Shown: positions 8,963 through 18,845, counted from the stretch's first letter. The stretch: DNA of 64,000 bases from Glaciecola sp041380235 (GCF_041380235.1 NZ_JBGIYY010000005.1:1-64000), one strand, 5' to 3'. Translations and numbers: made by a program. The notes: a model not told the origin generated them from the sequence alone.

Positions 8963-11155
8963 ATGTCGAAAAAAAAAGAAGACTTTAAACATGTTAATTA
9001 CGATTGGGATGACGCTTACGCCGAAAATCTAAGCGAAGTAGAGAGCTTAGTATACCGTTCTAATATTTTGGGTGCAGACCAGAGAATCACTAATACTGGC
9101 GGCGGTAACACCTCAGCAAAACTCATTGAGACTGACCCTCTTACCGGCGAGCAAGTCGAAGTGCTTTGGGTAAAAGGCTCTGGCGGTGATCTGCGCACCG
9201 CGAAGCTAGAGAATTTTTCCTCGCTGTATCAGGGCAAATTAACCGCTTTGGACGCTACGTATCAAGCTCGCGACGATAAAGGTTATAAGTCTCCAGGCGA
9301 AGATGCCATGATAGGCATGTATAAACACTGTAACTTTTGTTTAAACCCTCGCGCCTCTTCTATAGATACCCCTTTACACTCAATGATTGCCGAAAAGCAT
9401 GTTGATCATTTGCATCCAAATGCGGTTATTGCAATAGCCTCTTGTAAAGACCAAGAAGCACTTACCGAAAAAGTATGGGGCGGTAAAATGGCATACGTGC
9501 CTTGGATGCGCCCTGGTTGGGAAGCGGCAATAGTATGTGAGCAAGCATATGCCGAGAAACCAGACAGCATAGGTATTTTACTTGGTCAGCATGGCCACAC
9601 TAATTGGGAGTCAGAAAGCAAAAGTTGCTATGAGACTTCTTTGTGGGTCATTGAGACTGCGGCTCGTTATATAGAAGCGCACGACAAAGGTGAGCAGACC
9701 TTTGGCGGTGCAAAAGTAAGAAGTTTGTCGTATGAAGAACGTCATAGTTTATTGACCAAATTTTTGCCGGTAGCAAGAGGCATTATTTCAAATAAAGTTA
9801 AATTTATTGCGACGGTGCAATGTGATGAAGTTGCCTTAAGATTTGTTAACAGTGTCGATGCGCCTCGTTTAGCAAAGCTTGGCACATCATGCCCGGATCA
9901 TTTTTTACGCACGAAAATTCAGCCTCTGTATGTGGATTTCAATCCAGAAACGGACGACTTTGACGCCTTAGTTGAAAAGCTTAACGCGGGTATAGAGCAG
10001 TATCGCATTGAATATGCTCAGTACTATGAGGCCTGCAAACGAGATGACTCTCCTGCTATGCGTGATCCTAGCCCAACGGTTATCTTGATACCGGGTGTTG
10101 GGATAATTGGTTGGGGTAAAAATAAATCAGAGTCTAGGGTGACTACTGAATTTTATAACTGCGCCATTGAGGTCATGCGTGGCGCCGAAGCCATTAGTGA
10201 GTACACCGCATTACCGCAACAAGAAGCATTTGATATTGAATATTGGGCCTTGGAAGAGGCGAAGCTTCAGCGTATGCCAAAAGAGGCGCCCCTAGCTCGT
10301 GATGTTGTGGTAGTGATTGGTGCTGGTGACGGCATTGGTAAAGAAACTGCGTTCCGCGTTGCCAAAGAAGGCGCACATGTTGTATGCGCAGACTTACGTT
10401 ACGAGGCGGCGCAAAAGACCGCTGAGGAATTAACCGCAATATATGGTCAGGGTATTGGTGTAGCGGGCACCGGTATATCGGGCTGCGGCCCTGCAATTGC
10501 GCAGGCAGTTAACATCACGGAGCGCGCTAGTGTTCAGGCGATGTTTGAGCAAGTCATTATGGCTTATGGTGGCATCGATAAAGTCATCATTACCGCAGGC
10601 GTATTTTTAGCACCAGGACAATCTGGCATGAGCGATGATGAGCAGTTTGACATGAGCTTTGCGGTCAACGTTAAAGGTGGTTACATCGTTGCAACAGAAG
10701 CCAATAAAATTTGGCAGGCCCAAAAACTGCAAGGCGCTATGGTATTGACCACAAGCGTTAATGCTGCGGTATCTAAAAAGGGCTCATTGGCATACGACAC
10801 ATCCAAGGCAGCCGCTAACCACTTAGTGAGAGAGTTAGCAGTAGAGCTAGCGCCTTTAGTAAACGTTAATGGCTTGGCGCCAGCAACCGTCGTAAAAGGC
10901 AGCACAATGTTTCCGCGTGAGCGCGTGATTGCATCTTTATCTAAATATAATGTTGAGCACTCAAGCAATGACTCAGATGAAGAGTTACGCGACAAATTAG
11001 CCATGTTTTATGCGCAGCGCACGCTTACTAAGCAACCTATAACACCCGCCGATCAAGCAGAGGCAGCTTATTTGATGGTGTCGGGTCAGTTGAGCAAAAC
11101 CACCGGACAAATCATAAGCGTGGATGGCGGCTTACACGAAGCATTCTTGCGTTAG
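8963..11155 (+). CDS. rhaEW: Bifunctional rhamnulose-1-phosphate aldolase / short-chain dehydrogenase
   Basis: A 730-residue cytoplasmic fusion. The N-terminal class II aldolase-like part (to about residue 420) should split L-rhamnulose 1-phosphate into DHAP and L-lactaldehyde. The C-terminal short-chain dehydrogenase, from about residue 450, should oxidise the lactaldehyde to lactate. The SDR part shows GAGDGIG for NAD binding, the TTSVN serine block and catalytic YDTSK, ending in the usual SVDGG. This two-domain form (RhaEW, also annotated RhaD) is established in rhamnose pathways of Bacillus, Chloroflexus and marine bacteria. I chose ATG 8963 because GGAGAG at 8948-8953 precedes it; ATG 8927 adds 12 residues and lacks a site. 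It is first in a run with the isomerase, permease and kinase. Confidence 0.9.
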   Translation: MSKKKEDFKHVNYDWDDAYAENLSEVESLVYRSNILGADQRITNTGGGNTSAKLIETDPLTGEQVEVLWVKGSGGDLRTAKLENFSSLYQGKLTALDATYQARDDKGYKSPGEDAMIGMYKHCNFCLNPRASSIDTPLHSMIAEKHVDHLHPNAVIAIASCKDQEALTEKVWGGKMAYVPWMRPGWEAAIVCEQAYAEKPDSIGILLGQHGHTNWESESKSCYETSLWVIETAARYIEAHDKGEQTFGGAKVRSLSYEERHSLLTKFLPVARGIISNKVKFIATVQCDEVALRFVNSVDAPRLAKLGTSCPDHFLRTKIQPLYVDFNPETDDFDALVEKLNAGIEQYRIEYAQYYEACKRDDSPAMRDPSPTVILIPGVGIIGWGKNKSESRVTTEFYNCAIEVMRGAEAISEYTALPQQEAFDIEYWALEEAKLQRMPKEAPLARDVVVVIGAGDGIGKETAFRVAKEGAHVVCADLRYEAAQKTAEELTAIYGQGIGVAGTGISGCGPAIAQAVNITERASVQAMFEQVIMAYGGIDKVIITAGVFLAPGQSGMSDDEQFDMSFAVNVKGGYIVATEANKIWQAQKLQGAMVLTTSVNAAVSKKGSLAYDTSKAAANHLVRELAVELAPLVNVNGLAPATVVKGSTMFPRERVIASLSKYNVEHSSNDSDEELRDKLAMFYAQRTLTKQPITPADQAEAAYLMVSGQLSKTTGQIISVDGGLHEAFLR

Positions 11156-11211
11156 CACTAGGCAAAATTCGTCAACGTAAAAATTAATAAAATATAGATA
11201 GGAATTTAAGT

Positions 11212-12507
11212 ATGACACAGCAACGTATCGATAAGGCGCTGATAGCAGAGCAGAATGCAAAGACAGAAGCTTATGTCAAAGAAGACTATGAAGCCTTGGG
11301 CAACAAGTTGGCGCGTGACAATATCAATATTGACGAAATTACGGCCAAAGCAGAAACATTCCAAATTGCTGTCCCGTCTTGGGGTACTGGAACCGGTGGT
11401 ACGCGTTTTGCGCGTTTTCCTGGCGAGGGTGAACCACGTAATATTTATGAAAAGCTTGAAGACAGCGCAGTTATTAATGATTTATCGCAAGCGACTGAAC
11501 GTGTCTCTCCGCATTTTCCTTGGGATAAAGTAGATGATTTTAGTGAATTAAAAGAGGCCTCCGACGCCTTAGGTTTGAAGTGGGATTCGATAAACTCAAA
11601 TACCTTTCAAGATCAACCCGGTCAGGAGCATAGTTTTAAATACGGAAGCTTGAGCAACACAAGTAAGGCGAGCAGAGATTTAGCCATTGCTCACAATCTA
11701 GATTGTATTAAATGGGGCCAAGCTTTAGGTTCGAAAACCCTCACCGTTTGGGTAGGCGATGGCTCTAACCATCCAGGGCAGCAGCATTTTCAACACGCGT
11801 TTGAGCGTTACCTTGAGAGCATGAAAGAGATCTATGCTGGATTGCCGAGCGATTGGGAATTGCACATTGAACATAAAATGTTTGAGCCTGCATTTTACTC
11901 CACGATCATTCAAGACTGGGGAAGTAATATTTTAGCGGCTATGGAGCTGGGCCCACAGGCCAAGTCTTTAGTCGATTTAGGCCATCATGCGCCTAACGTA
12001 AACATCGAGATGATTGTGTCGCGCTTGATTCAGTTTAAAAAGTTAGGTGGGTTTCATTTTAACGATTCAAAATACGGCGATGATGATTTAGACAGCGGAA
12101 GCTTGCATCCATATCAACAGTTCCTGATTTTCAATGAATTGGTAGATGCTGAGTATCGCAAGCAAGATGCTTTCAATCCAAACTACATGCTCGACCAATC
12201 GCATAATGTAACCGACCCAATCGAAAGTTTAATGAATTCGGCGGCAAGCGTTCAGCGTTCTTATGTTTCAGCATTAATTGTTGACCGCAGCTTACTCAGT
12301 CAGTATCAAGCAAATAATGACGCAATTATGGCAAGTAATACGCTTAAAGATGCCTTTACTACTGACGTATCGCCTATTTTGCAAATGGCGCGTTTACGCA
12401 AGGGTGGAGCAATTGATCCGATTGCGACTTATCGCGCGTCCGGCTATCGCCAAGCGGTTGCAAAAGTTCGTCCAAATAGCGGTGGTAACGGCTCAGGGAT
12501 AGTCTAG
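11212..12507 (+). CDS. rhaI: L-rhamnose isomerase (RhaI type)
   Basis: A 431-residue cytoplasmic isomerase converting L-rhamnose to L-rhamnulose. It is of the Pseudomonas stutzeri/rhizobial class rather than the E. coli RhaA class. The TIM-barrel metal-site segments are visible: WVGDGSNHPGQQ, HIEHKMFEPAFYST (Glu and His ligands), DLGHHAPNVNIE and FHFNDSKYGDDDLDSGS. Length is normal for the family. An AGGA element lies before ATG 11212. It lies 56 bp after rhaEW on the same strand, so the two are probably co-transcribed. Confidence 0.93.
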   Translation: MTQQRIDKALIAEQNAKTEAYVKEDYEALGNKLARDNINIDEITAKAETFQIAVPSWGTGTGGTRFARFPGEGEPRNIYEKLEDSAVINDLSQATERVSPHFPWDKVDDFSELKEASDALGLKWDSINSNTFQDQPGQEHSFKYGSLSNTSKASRDLAIAHNLDCIKWGQALGSKTLTVWVGDGSNHPGQQHFQHAFERYLESMKEIYAGLPSDWELHIEHKMFEPAFYSTIIQDWGSNILAAMELGPQAKSLVDLGHHAPNVNIEMIVSRLIQFKKLGGFHFNDSKYGDDDLDSGSLHPYQQFLIFNELVDAEYRKQDAFNPNYMLDQSHNVTDPIESLMNSAASVQRSYVSALIVDRSLLSQYQANNDAIMASNTLKDAFTTDVSPILQMARLRKGGAIDPIATYRASGYRQAVAKVRPNSGGNGSGIV

Positions 12508-12602
12508 CCAAAAGCGCCACGAAGTATCGAATACATAACAACAATAAAAGTTAATCCAGCGAGCAAGACAAGCCACTGGCATTAGCAAATTCGGAGAACA
12601 AT

Positions 12603-14276
12603 ATGTCTACAGTCCAAGAGTTTGAAACACGACCGGTCTCACCCGACAAGTTGCAGGGACCAAGGCCCTTTGCAGCTAGCTACTCTGGCGAGCACGTTGC
12701 GGGAACTGAGTTTGTGATTGGCGCTTTGTTTGTATCTTGGGGGGTAGGAGCGGTTGATATCTTGGTTGGTTTGTTATTCGGTAATTTGTTGGCAGTGCTC
12801 ACGTGGGGCCTTATCACAGCCCCCATTGCCACCGATACCCGCTTAACCCTTTACGCTTATCTAGAAAAAATCGCCGGGCCCGGCACAATCAAGCTTTATA
12901 GTGTGGTCAATGGAGCTTTGTTCTGCGTCTTAGCAGGGGCAATGATAACTGTTTCAGCCTCTGCAGTAAGAATACTCTTTGGAATAGAAGACCAAGTGGG
13001 TTACCTACCATCAGATTATCGCTTTGTGCTAGTGGTGCTGGGAGTAGGCGCAGTGGTTGTATACATGGCGGTTAAAGGTTTCAAAAAACTCGCGGCATTT
13101 GCAGAGGTATGTGCACCATGGATGATCCTAATGTTTGTGGTTGGTGCCCTAGTCATGATGCCCACGACGATAGCTGCTACGGCAGGCGTCGATAGCATCA
13201 GCAGTTTTAGTGATTTTTTAACCGTTGCCAGTGAGTCAATTTGGAGAGATACAGAGGGCGAAATAGGTATATGGCATGTTGTTGCCTTCGCATGGGTGGC
13301 AAATTTAGCTATGCACGGTAGTCTCGGAGATATGACCCTGCTTCGTTTTGCGAAAAGCCCTAAATACGGATACTTCTCGGCACTCGGAATGTTCATAGGA
13401 CATTATATGGCGTGGATATGTGCGGGTATCATGGGCGCCGGAGCAGCGATTGTATTGAAAACAAGCATTACTGCAATCGATCCAGGCTCCGTTGCTTTCA
13501 CGGCCTTAGGTGCCTCGGGCATTCTTGCAGTTATTATCGCTGGTTGGACAACCTCTAATCCTACCATTTATCGTGCCGGTTTAGCCTTCAGTTCATTAAA
13601 CCATTCATGGGGTAGAACCCGCGTAACGATTGTCGTTGGGGTCATCACCACGATAATTGCGTGTTCGCCATTTGTGTTTTCTGGCTTGCTTGGGTTTGTA
13701 GGTTACATGGGCCTATTATTAGCGCCGGTAGGAGCAATTATTGTTACCGAGCATTGGATATTCCCTAAAATTGGCTTAACACGGTATTGGTCATCCTACA
13801 AAGGAAACACGACTAATATGGCGGCGTTTATCACTTGGATAGTCGGCATGGCTGTGGGGATTGCAGTAGAGCAAATGGGCTTGTTACACCTGTTTTTTAT
13901 TCTAATACCGCTTTGGATTTTCTCTACTGTCCTGTACATCGCGCTTGCATCTGCGATGGGAGCAAAAGATACTTACCCTGAGGCTGGTGCAGCCGAACAA
14001 ACTGAAGCCGACCGAAAAGCGGCTGAGGCGCAGTATCTGCAAAGCTCTGCAACTAGCGATGCCACTCATAATAAAGATGTACCATTGCTCGCAAATATTG
14101 CTAAGTATGTGTCGTGGGGAGCCCTGTTATATTGCGCTTATATGGGAGTAGCCGCATATATGAATAATGATATGCAAACGATTACGACATGGCTTATTGT
14201 GCCGACCTTAGTGTATTTTGTTACCGCAACTTACGCTTATCTGGCGGTGTCTGATGGCAGTGTTGAAGAGGCTTAA
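12603..14276 (+). CDS. NCS1-like permease (cytosine/purine permease family), probable rhamnose transporter
   Basis: A 557-residue inner-membrane protein with about 12 hydrophobic segments. The N-terminus (GEHVAGTEFVIGALFVSWGVGAVDILVGLLFGN) matches the first helices of NCS1 permeases for cytosine, purines and allantoin. A soluble insert around residues 455-485, rich in Ala, Glu and Asp, separates the last two helices. CGGAGAA precedes ATG 12603. It sits between rhamnose isomerase and rhamnulokinase, and no other rhamnose transporter (RhaT or ABC) is in the window. I therefore infer L-rhamnose uptake. That would be an unusual substrate for a nucleobase-permease family; nucleobase uptake remains possible but does not fit the context. 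Confidence 0.75.
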   Translation: MSTVQEFETRPVSPDKLQGPRPFAASYSGEHVAGTEFVIGALFVSWGVGAVDILVGLLFGNLLAVLTWGLITAPIATDTRLTLYAYLEKIAGPGTIKLYSVVNGALFCVLAGAMITVSASAVRILFGIEDQVGYLPSDYRFVLVVLGVGAVVVYMAVKGFKKLAAFAEVCAPWMILMFVVGALVMMPTTIAATAGVDSISSFSDFLTVASESIWRDTEGEIGIWHVVAFAWVANLAMHGSLGDMTLLRFAKSPKYGYFSALGMFIGHYMAWICAGIMGAGAAIVLKTSITAIDPGSVAFTALGASGILAVIIAGWTTSNPTIYRAGLAFSSLNHSWGRTRVTIVVGVITTIIACSPFVFSGLLGFVGYMGLLLAPVGAIIVTEHWIFPKIGLTRYWSSYKGNTTNMAAFITWIVGMAVGIAVEQMGLLHLFFILIPLWIFSTVLYIALASAMGAKDTYPEAGAAEQTEADRKAAEAQYLQSSATSDATHNKDVPLLANIAKYVSWGALLYCAYMGVAAYMNNDMQTITTWLIVPTLVYFVTATYAYLAVSDGSVEEA

Positions 14277-14447
14277 GGCATCTGATACAGACTTTTCATT
14301 GCCTGTTATCATCGCCTTTATTAAGAACTTGGTTTACATAAGCTAGACATCGTTTATTGCGAGTCTAGCCTACATTTTATTCTCAGGCTTTATAGTCTAA
14401 GCCTATCGCCGTGTAACGCTTTATATCAACATAAATTAATCATCACT

Positions 14448-15848
14448 ATGACAACTGACAAAGCTCCGCATACACTCATCATTGATATTGGTAAGACTCA
14501 CGTTAAGTTACACGTGCTTGATCGGCAGTTTGACTCCGCATTTTCAAAACAGATGAGTAATTCGGTTGATGTTAGCAGTATTTATCCAAGCGCCGACGTG
14601 GCGAAAATTTGGGATTGGATGCTCAATACTATCAAAGAAGTGTCTCGGCGGTTTTTGGTGTCACGTATTACCATTACTACTCACGGCGCAACAGCCGCAT
14701 TGATTGATAGAGACTCCTCATTAAAAGATGGTTTGGTGCTACCGGTTCTAGACTATGAATTCGCCCCAACGTTTAGTGATACACCTGAATATGAATACAT
14801 TCGCCCTGAGTTCGTCGATTCATGTTCACCAAGTTTACCAGCGGGGCTTAATTTAGGAAGGCAACTTTACTGGTTAAAGAAGACGTTTCCTGCCCAGTTT
14901 AGTCAAGCAACAGATGTATTGATGTATCCTCAGTATTGGGCCTGGCGCTTTACCGGTAAACGTGTGTCTGAAATTACGTCTTTAGGTTGCCACACCGACT
15001 TATGGTCAATTAGAGATCAGACTTACTCTGCATTAGTTGCAGAACTTAATTGTCAACACTTGTTCCCACCCATACAGCCGGCATGGTTTAGTTGCGGCAA
15101 GCTACATCCAGAATTAAGTGCCGATTTAGGACTAGATTCAAGCTGTGAATTTTACAGTGGTCTGCACGACAGTAACGCGAGCTTTCTACGGTATCGATTG
15201 GCTCAAGACAGTTTGCCATTCACAGTAGTGTCTACAGGCACTTGGACCATTCTAATGGCTTCTCAAGTACCCTTATCTACTCTGGACCCTAAAAGAGATA
15301 TGCTAGCTAATGTGGATGCATTAGGAACACCTATTGCATGTGCAAGATTTATGGGGGGGCGCGAATTTGAGAGTATCTGCGAACAAGCAGGCTCTTGGTT
15401 AGGCGAGCAATTTGAAGAAAGCCACCTCCAAGCAATTATTGATAAATCAGTTTTTGCATTACCTGATTTTAGTGATGGCTCAGGGCCTTTTGGGGGAAGA
15501 GGATCAGAATTTGTTGGACCCGTAGAAAAAGTTAGTGGAATTGCTTTAGCCACCATGTACTGCGCCTTAATGATTGATTATCAGTTAACCATGCTGCAAG
15601 CCCAAGGTAAGGTCATTATTGAAGGGGCATTTTTGAAAAACCCGTTGTTATGCGCGGTACTTAATCAGCTTCGAGCTGAGCAGAGTGTGTGGTTATCAAG
15701 AGATGCAACAGGCACCGTACTAGGCGCAGCGTACTTAACTGATTGGGAAAAAATAAAGGTTGATGTTGAATTGCAGCCAGCAGAAATGTCTGCCTTACGC
15801 AGTTTGCAAGCCTATCGTCAGCAGTGGCTGGCTTTGTTGCAACAATGA
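14448..15848 (+). CDS. rhaK: L-rhamnulokinase, FGGY family
   Basis: A 466-residue sugar kinase with the FGGY/actin-like ATPase fold. Phosphate loop 1 is IDIGKTHVKL (residues about 11-20). The adenosine-side motifs TGTWT and GGREFESICEQ and a C-terminal GAFLKNPLLCAVL complete the fold. It resembles the rhizobial RhaK type more than E. coli RhaB. The predicted reaction is ATP-dependent phosphorylation of L-rhamnulose at O1, feeding the aldolase two genes upstream. No strong ribosome site is visible before ATG 14448, and 171 bp separate it from the permease, so it could have its own promoter. Another deoxyketose kinase specificity cannot be excluded. Confidence 0.82.
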   Translation: MTTDKAPHTLIIDIGKTHVKLHVLDRQFDSAFSKQMSNSVDVSSIYPSADVAKIWDWMLNTIKEVSRRFLVSRITITTHGATAALIDRDSSLKDGLVLPVLDYEFAPTFSDTPEYEYIRPEFVDSCSPSLPAGLNLGRQLYWLKKTFPAQFSQATDVLMYPQYWAWRFTGKRVSEITSLGCHTDLWSIRDQTYSALVAELNCQHLFPPIQPAWFSCGKLHPELSADLGLDSSCEFYSGLHDSNASFLRYRLAQDSLPFTVVSTGTWTILMASQVPLSTLDPKRDMLANVDALGTPIACARFMGGREFESICEQAGSWLGEQFEESHLQAIIDKSVFALPDFSDGSGPFGGRGSEFVGPVEKVSGIALATMYCALMIDYQLTMLQAQGKVIIEGAFLKNPLLCAVLNQLRAEQSVWLSRDATGTVLGAAYLTDWEKIKVDVELQPAEMSALRSLQAYRQQWLALLQQ

Positions 15849-15934
15849 CACAAGCAAGCACCCAACTGACATCGTCTCTTTAGCAAACGGTCAGGGGCAT
15901 TTTTAACCGAGTCATAACATTAATAAGCGCTAGC

Positions 15935-16762
15935 TTATTCATCCAGCGCTTCGACAACGATAACTTCTATGCCTTTATCTTCAAAAAAGCGAATGTCTTC
16001 CAGAGAGGCTTGAGAGTCGGTGATCAATATATCGACATCGCTTAGTGGGCAAAATACAAAATTACTGCGTTTACCAAACTTCGAACTGTCTGCCAAAATT
16101 ACCAGCTTTTCAGCTTGTTTTTTGAGCTTTTGTTCAGAACGGATTAACAGTGGATCAGATTCCATTACACCAAACTTGCCAATTCCAGGCGTGCCCATAA
16201 ACATCATACTGCCGTAGTAATATTCGGTGCAGTCGTTGTCATATGAGCTAAGGATGATCCCTTGTTCACGATAAATTTCACCGCCAGGAAGGGTGACTTG
16301 ATTGTCACTGTTTTCAGTAATGTGATTAGCAAGTACAAATGAATTAGTCAAAATATTCAAATCTAATGCAGGTAAAAATTGGCCCATCATATAGGTTGAG
16401 CTACCGCCATTAATGATGATGGAGTCGCCATCTGAACAAAGCTCTACCGCGCGTTGTGCGATTCGCTTTTTGGTTTCAGAACGCTTTGTCTTATCAACCA
16501 TAAACGCCGAACTAGCAATGTGCTTCTTTTTTGGCTCGCTGTTTATCGATTCGGCACCACCACGTATCTTATTGATCTCGTTACGTTTTGCCATTTTGGT
16601 AATGTCGCGTCTGATAGTAGCTTCAGACGTATTCAATTTTTCGGTTAAGCTACGTACACTCGCAAATTGTTGTTGATCAAGAATATCTTTAATCAATTGT
16701 TGCCTATGTTTCTCTAACATTGGTAAGCCTTTCTCTGAGATACTACTAACATTGTTGCTCAT
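15935..16762 (-). CDS. DeoR/GlpR-family transcriptional repressor
   Basis: A 275-residue regulator with an N-terminal DeoR-type helix-turn-helix (residues about 16-70: LEKHRQQLIKDILD, then VRSLTEKLNTSEATIRRDITKM). The C-terminal part is a ribose-phosphate-isomerase-like sensor (IIINGGSSTYMMGQFLP, ILTNSFVLANHI, VILADSSKFGKRSNF). These usually bind a phosphorylated sugar. DeoR proteins normally begin at the MLEKHR position, which corresponds to ATG 16720 here; the start at 16762 adds 14 residues. It lies between the converging rhamnose run and the divergent kduD-kduI genes. It could control either, with rhamnulose phosphate or a keto-deoxy sugar phosphate as inducer. I cannot choose between them. 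Confidence 0.88.
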   Translation of the reverse strand: MSNNVSSISEKGLPMLEKHRQQLIKDILDQQQFASVRSLTEKLNTSEATIRRDITKMAKRNEINKIRGGAESINSEPKKKHIASSAFMVDKTKRSETKKRIAQRAVELCSDGDSIIINGGSSTYMMGQFLPALDLNILTNSFVLANHITENSDNQVTLPGGEIYREQGIILSSYDNDCTEYYYGSMMFMGTPGIGKFGVMESDPLLIRSEQKLKKQAEKLVILADSSKFGKRSNFVFCPLSDVDILITDSQASLEDIRFFEDKGIEVIVVEALDE

Positions 16763-17193
16763 TTTCTAACCCTTATTCTAGTCGGCTAATTCGGCTATGT
16801 ACACTTTTAATATATTTTAGTTTAAATTGATTAAAAATGATAATAAATGTTTAAAAGTGATTTTTGTGGATTGTTTTTGAAGGGTTTTTTTTGGAAAGCT
16901 GTTATCATATTATTAACATTTACTTCAATTATTGCTCTGAAAAATATGATTTATTTACGATATTGATTGAAAAATGAATGCGTTTTAAATACTCATAATT
17001 GCGCTAAATGCGTCATTTACAATCACAGCGGGTAAAGGTAGACTTGTTGGATATTCATTAGCACGATTTTTTCAGATTTAGCGCTCAGTATAATGCGTCA
17101 AAATCATTATTACTTTAGCCAACAAAATTAAGTTGCGCGAAGTTAGGCAGCTATTTTCTTTTTTGTTATCGAAATAAATAATTGGAAGTTACT
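16763..17193. promoter_or_regulatory. Divergent deoR-kduD control region
   Basis: This 431-bp AT-rich gap holds the promoters for the divergent regulator and kduD. A 19-bp palindrome-like site with arms TGTTA (16900-16904) and TAACA (16914-16918) around 9 nt is a candidate operator. AATCATTAT occurs at 17102-17110. No small gene is seen. Confidence 0.4.
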
Positions 17194-17967
17194 ATGCAAG
17201 AATATCTTAATAAGCAGTTTAGTTTGTATGGAAAAGTTGCGATTGTTACAGGCGCAACTCGAGGACTGGGTCAAGCTATGGCAGTTGCGCTGGGAGAGGC
17301 TGGAGCCACGGTAGTAGTGGTTGGTTCAAAACTTGATAATCTTTCGAACACCATCGATATTCTTACAGCAAAAAACATCCCCCTTTTGGCATTAGGATGC
17401 GACCAAAGCGATGGCGAACAAATTGTCAAAGTGATTGAGGATGCGATGGCGGAATTCGGTAAAATTGACATTCTTGTGAACAACGCGGGTACGATCAAGC
17501 GTTCACCCGCCCATGAATTTTCAGACGATGACTGGAATGAAGTAATCAATATTAATCTCAATGGTGTGTTTAAGTTTTGTCGCGAGGCGGGTAAACACAT
17601 GTTGAAGCAGGGCTCTGGCAAAATAATTAATATAGCATCGTTGTTGAGTTTTTCTGGTGGTATTACTGTTCCGGCTTATGCAGCGAGTAAGGGCGGAGTC
17701 GCGCAATTAACAAAAGCTCTGGCAAACGAATGGGCAAGCTCTGGTATACAGGTAAATGCTATAGCTCCTGGTTATTTTGAAACCGATAATACATATAATT
17801 TACGTAAAGACGAAGAAAGGTTTGCCAGTATTACCGCAAGGATACCATGTGGGGAATGGGGTAAGCCTGAGGACATGGCTGGTGCAACGGTGTTCTTGTC
17901 AAGCCCAGCGTCAAACTATGTGAACGGCCATATTATGTTAGTGGATGGTGGTTGGATGGCGCGCTAA
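17194..17967 (+). CDS. kduD: 2-dehydro-3-deoxy-D-gluconate 5-dehydrogenase
   Basis: A 257-residue cytoplasmic short-chain dehydrogenase that interconverts 2,5-diketo-3-deoxygluconate and KDG with NAD(P)H. The cofactor loop is GATRGLG (20-26) and the NNAG motif is at 96-99. The catalytic residues are Ser149, Tyr162 and Lys166 (YAASK). KduD-specific stretches SPAHEFSDDDWNEVI, NLNGVFKFCR and the VDGGWMAR end are present. I chose ATG 17194 because GGAAG at 17184-17188 precedes it; a TTG at 17182 would place that site inside the gene. The gene is followed after 47 bp by kduI, an operon pair for unsaturated uronate from lyase and GH105 products. Confidence 0.93.
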   Translation: MQEYLNKQFSLYGKVAIVTGATRGLGQAMAVALGEAGATVVVVGSKLDNLSNTIDILTAKNIPLLALGCDQSDGEQIVKVIEDAMAEFGKIDILVNNAGTIKRSPAHEFSDDDWNEVININLNGVFKFCREAGKHMLKQGSGKIINIASLLSFSGGITVPAYAASKGGVAQLTKALANEWASSGIQVNAIAPGYFETDNTYNLRKDEERFASITARIPCGEWGKPEDMAGATVFLSSPASNYVNGHIMLVDGGWMAR

Positions 17968-18014
17968 GTAAAGTTGCTCGTTTTTTTAATTAGTAATTCC
18001 ATTAAGGATGTCAC

Positions 18015-18845
18015 ATGAAATTTATGTTCTCTGCCGACAAGAGAAGCTACAAAAATATGCGCAACGACGAGTTGCGTGAAGCCTTTGTTACCGATCCTCT
18101 ATTCATAGACGGCAGCATTAATTTAACTTATACCGATGTTGATCGAGGCTTGGTAGGCGGGATAGTACCAACATCTCAAGCCCTAGAACTGCCAACGCAT
18201 AAACAACTTGCAGCAGATTATTTTTGCCAACGCCGTGAAGCTGGGGTCATCAATATCGGCGGCAGCGGCAGTATCACAGTTGACGGACAAATCTACGCAA
18301 TGGCCAATCGAGACAGCTTGTACATTGCCAAAGAAAGTAAACACATTGAATTCCGCTCTGACGATAAATCAATGCCTGCGAAGTTCTATCTAGTGTCATA
18401 CCCTGCTCATCGAGTGACCAAAACCGTTCATGTACCTAAAAGCCTAGCGCATACTATTCATTTAGGCGCGCAAGAGACCTCAAACGAGCGGACAATTTTT
18501 CAGTCGATCCGCCCCGGTATAGTCGACAGTTGTCAGTTGGTTATGGGGATCACTGAACTGAAGACCGGCAGCGTTTGGAATACTAAGCCTCCTCATACGC
18601 ATTTTAGACGCACAGAAATATATATGTATTTTGATTTGCCAGTTGAAGAAAGGGTGTTTCATTTAATGGGTGAGCCTACTGAAGTTCGCTCGCTATCATT
18701 GCCAGGCGAAGTAGCAATAGCATCGCCTGTGTGGTCAATCCATAGTGGTGTAGGCACCACTAATTATACCTTCATATGGGCAATGGGCGGCGAAAATCAA
18801 GAGTTTGATGATATGGACCACATCAAAGTATCTGATTTAAAATAA
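18015..18845 (+). CDS. kduI: 5-dehydro-4-deoxy-D-glucuronate isomerase
   Basis: A 276-residue cupin-fold zinc isomerase that turns 5-keto-4-deoxyuronate (DKI) into 2,5-diketo-3-deoxygluconate, the KduD substrate. The metal ligands are all present: His194 and His196 in PPHTHFRRTE, Glu201 and His243 in WSIHSG. Length and the start (KFMFSADKRSYKNM) match the family. AAGGA lies before ATG 18015. With kduD and kdgK it completes the conversion of the 4-deoxy-uronate released by ulvan lyases and GH105 to KDPG. Confidence 0.94.
   Translation: MKFMFSADKRSYKNMRNDELREAFVTDPLFIDGSINLTYTDVDRGLVGGIVPTSQALELPTHKQLAADYFCQRREAGVINIGGSGSITVDGQIYAMANRDSLYIAKESKHIEFRSDDKSMPAKFYLVSYPAHRVTKTVHVPKSLAHTIHLGAQETSNERTIFQSIRPGIVDSCQLVMGITELKTGSVWNTKPPHTHFRRTEIYMYFDLPVEERVFHLMGEPTEVRSLSLPGEVAIASPVWSIHSGVGTTNYTFIWAMGGENQEFDDMDHIKVSDLK

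Noticed and set aside
10194..11004. Long minus-strand open frames opposite the rhaEW gene
   Set aside because: They are antisense to a well-supported coding region with conserved motifs and have no family similarity.
13016..13396. 126-codon minus-strand frame inside the permease gene
   Set aside because: Lies opposite a clear membrane protein; its Ser/Thr/Ala-rich sequence is typical of antisense frames.
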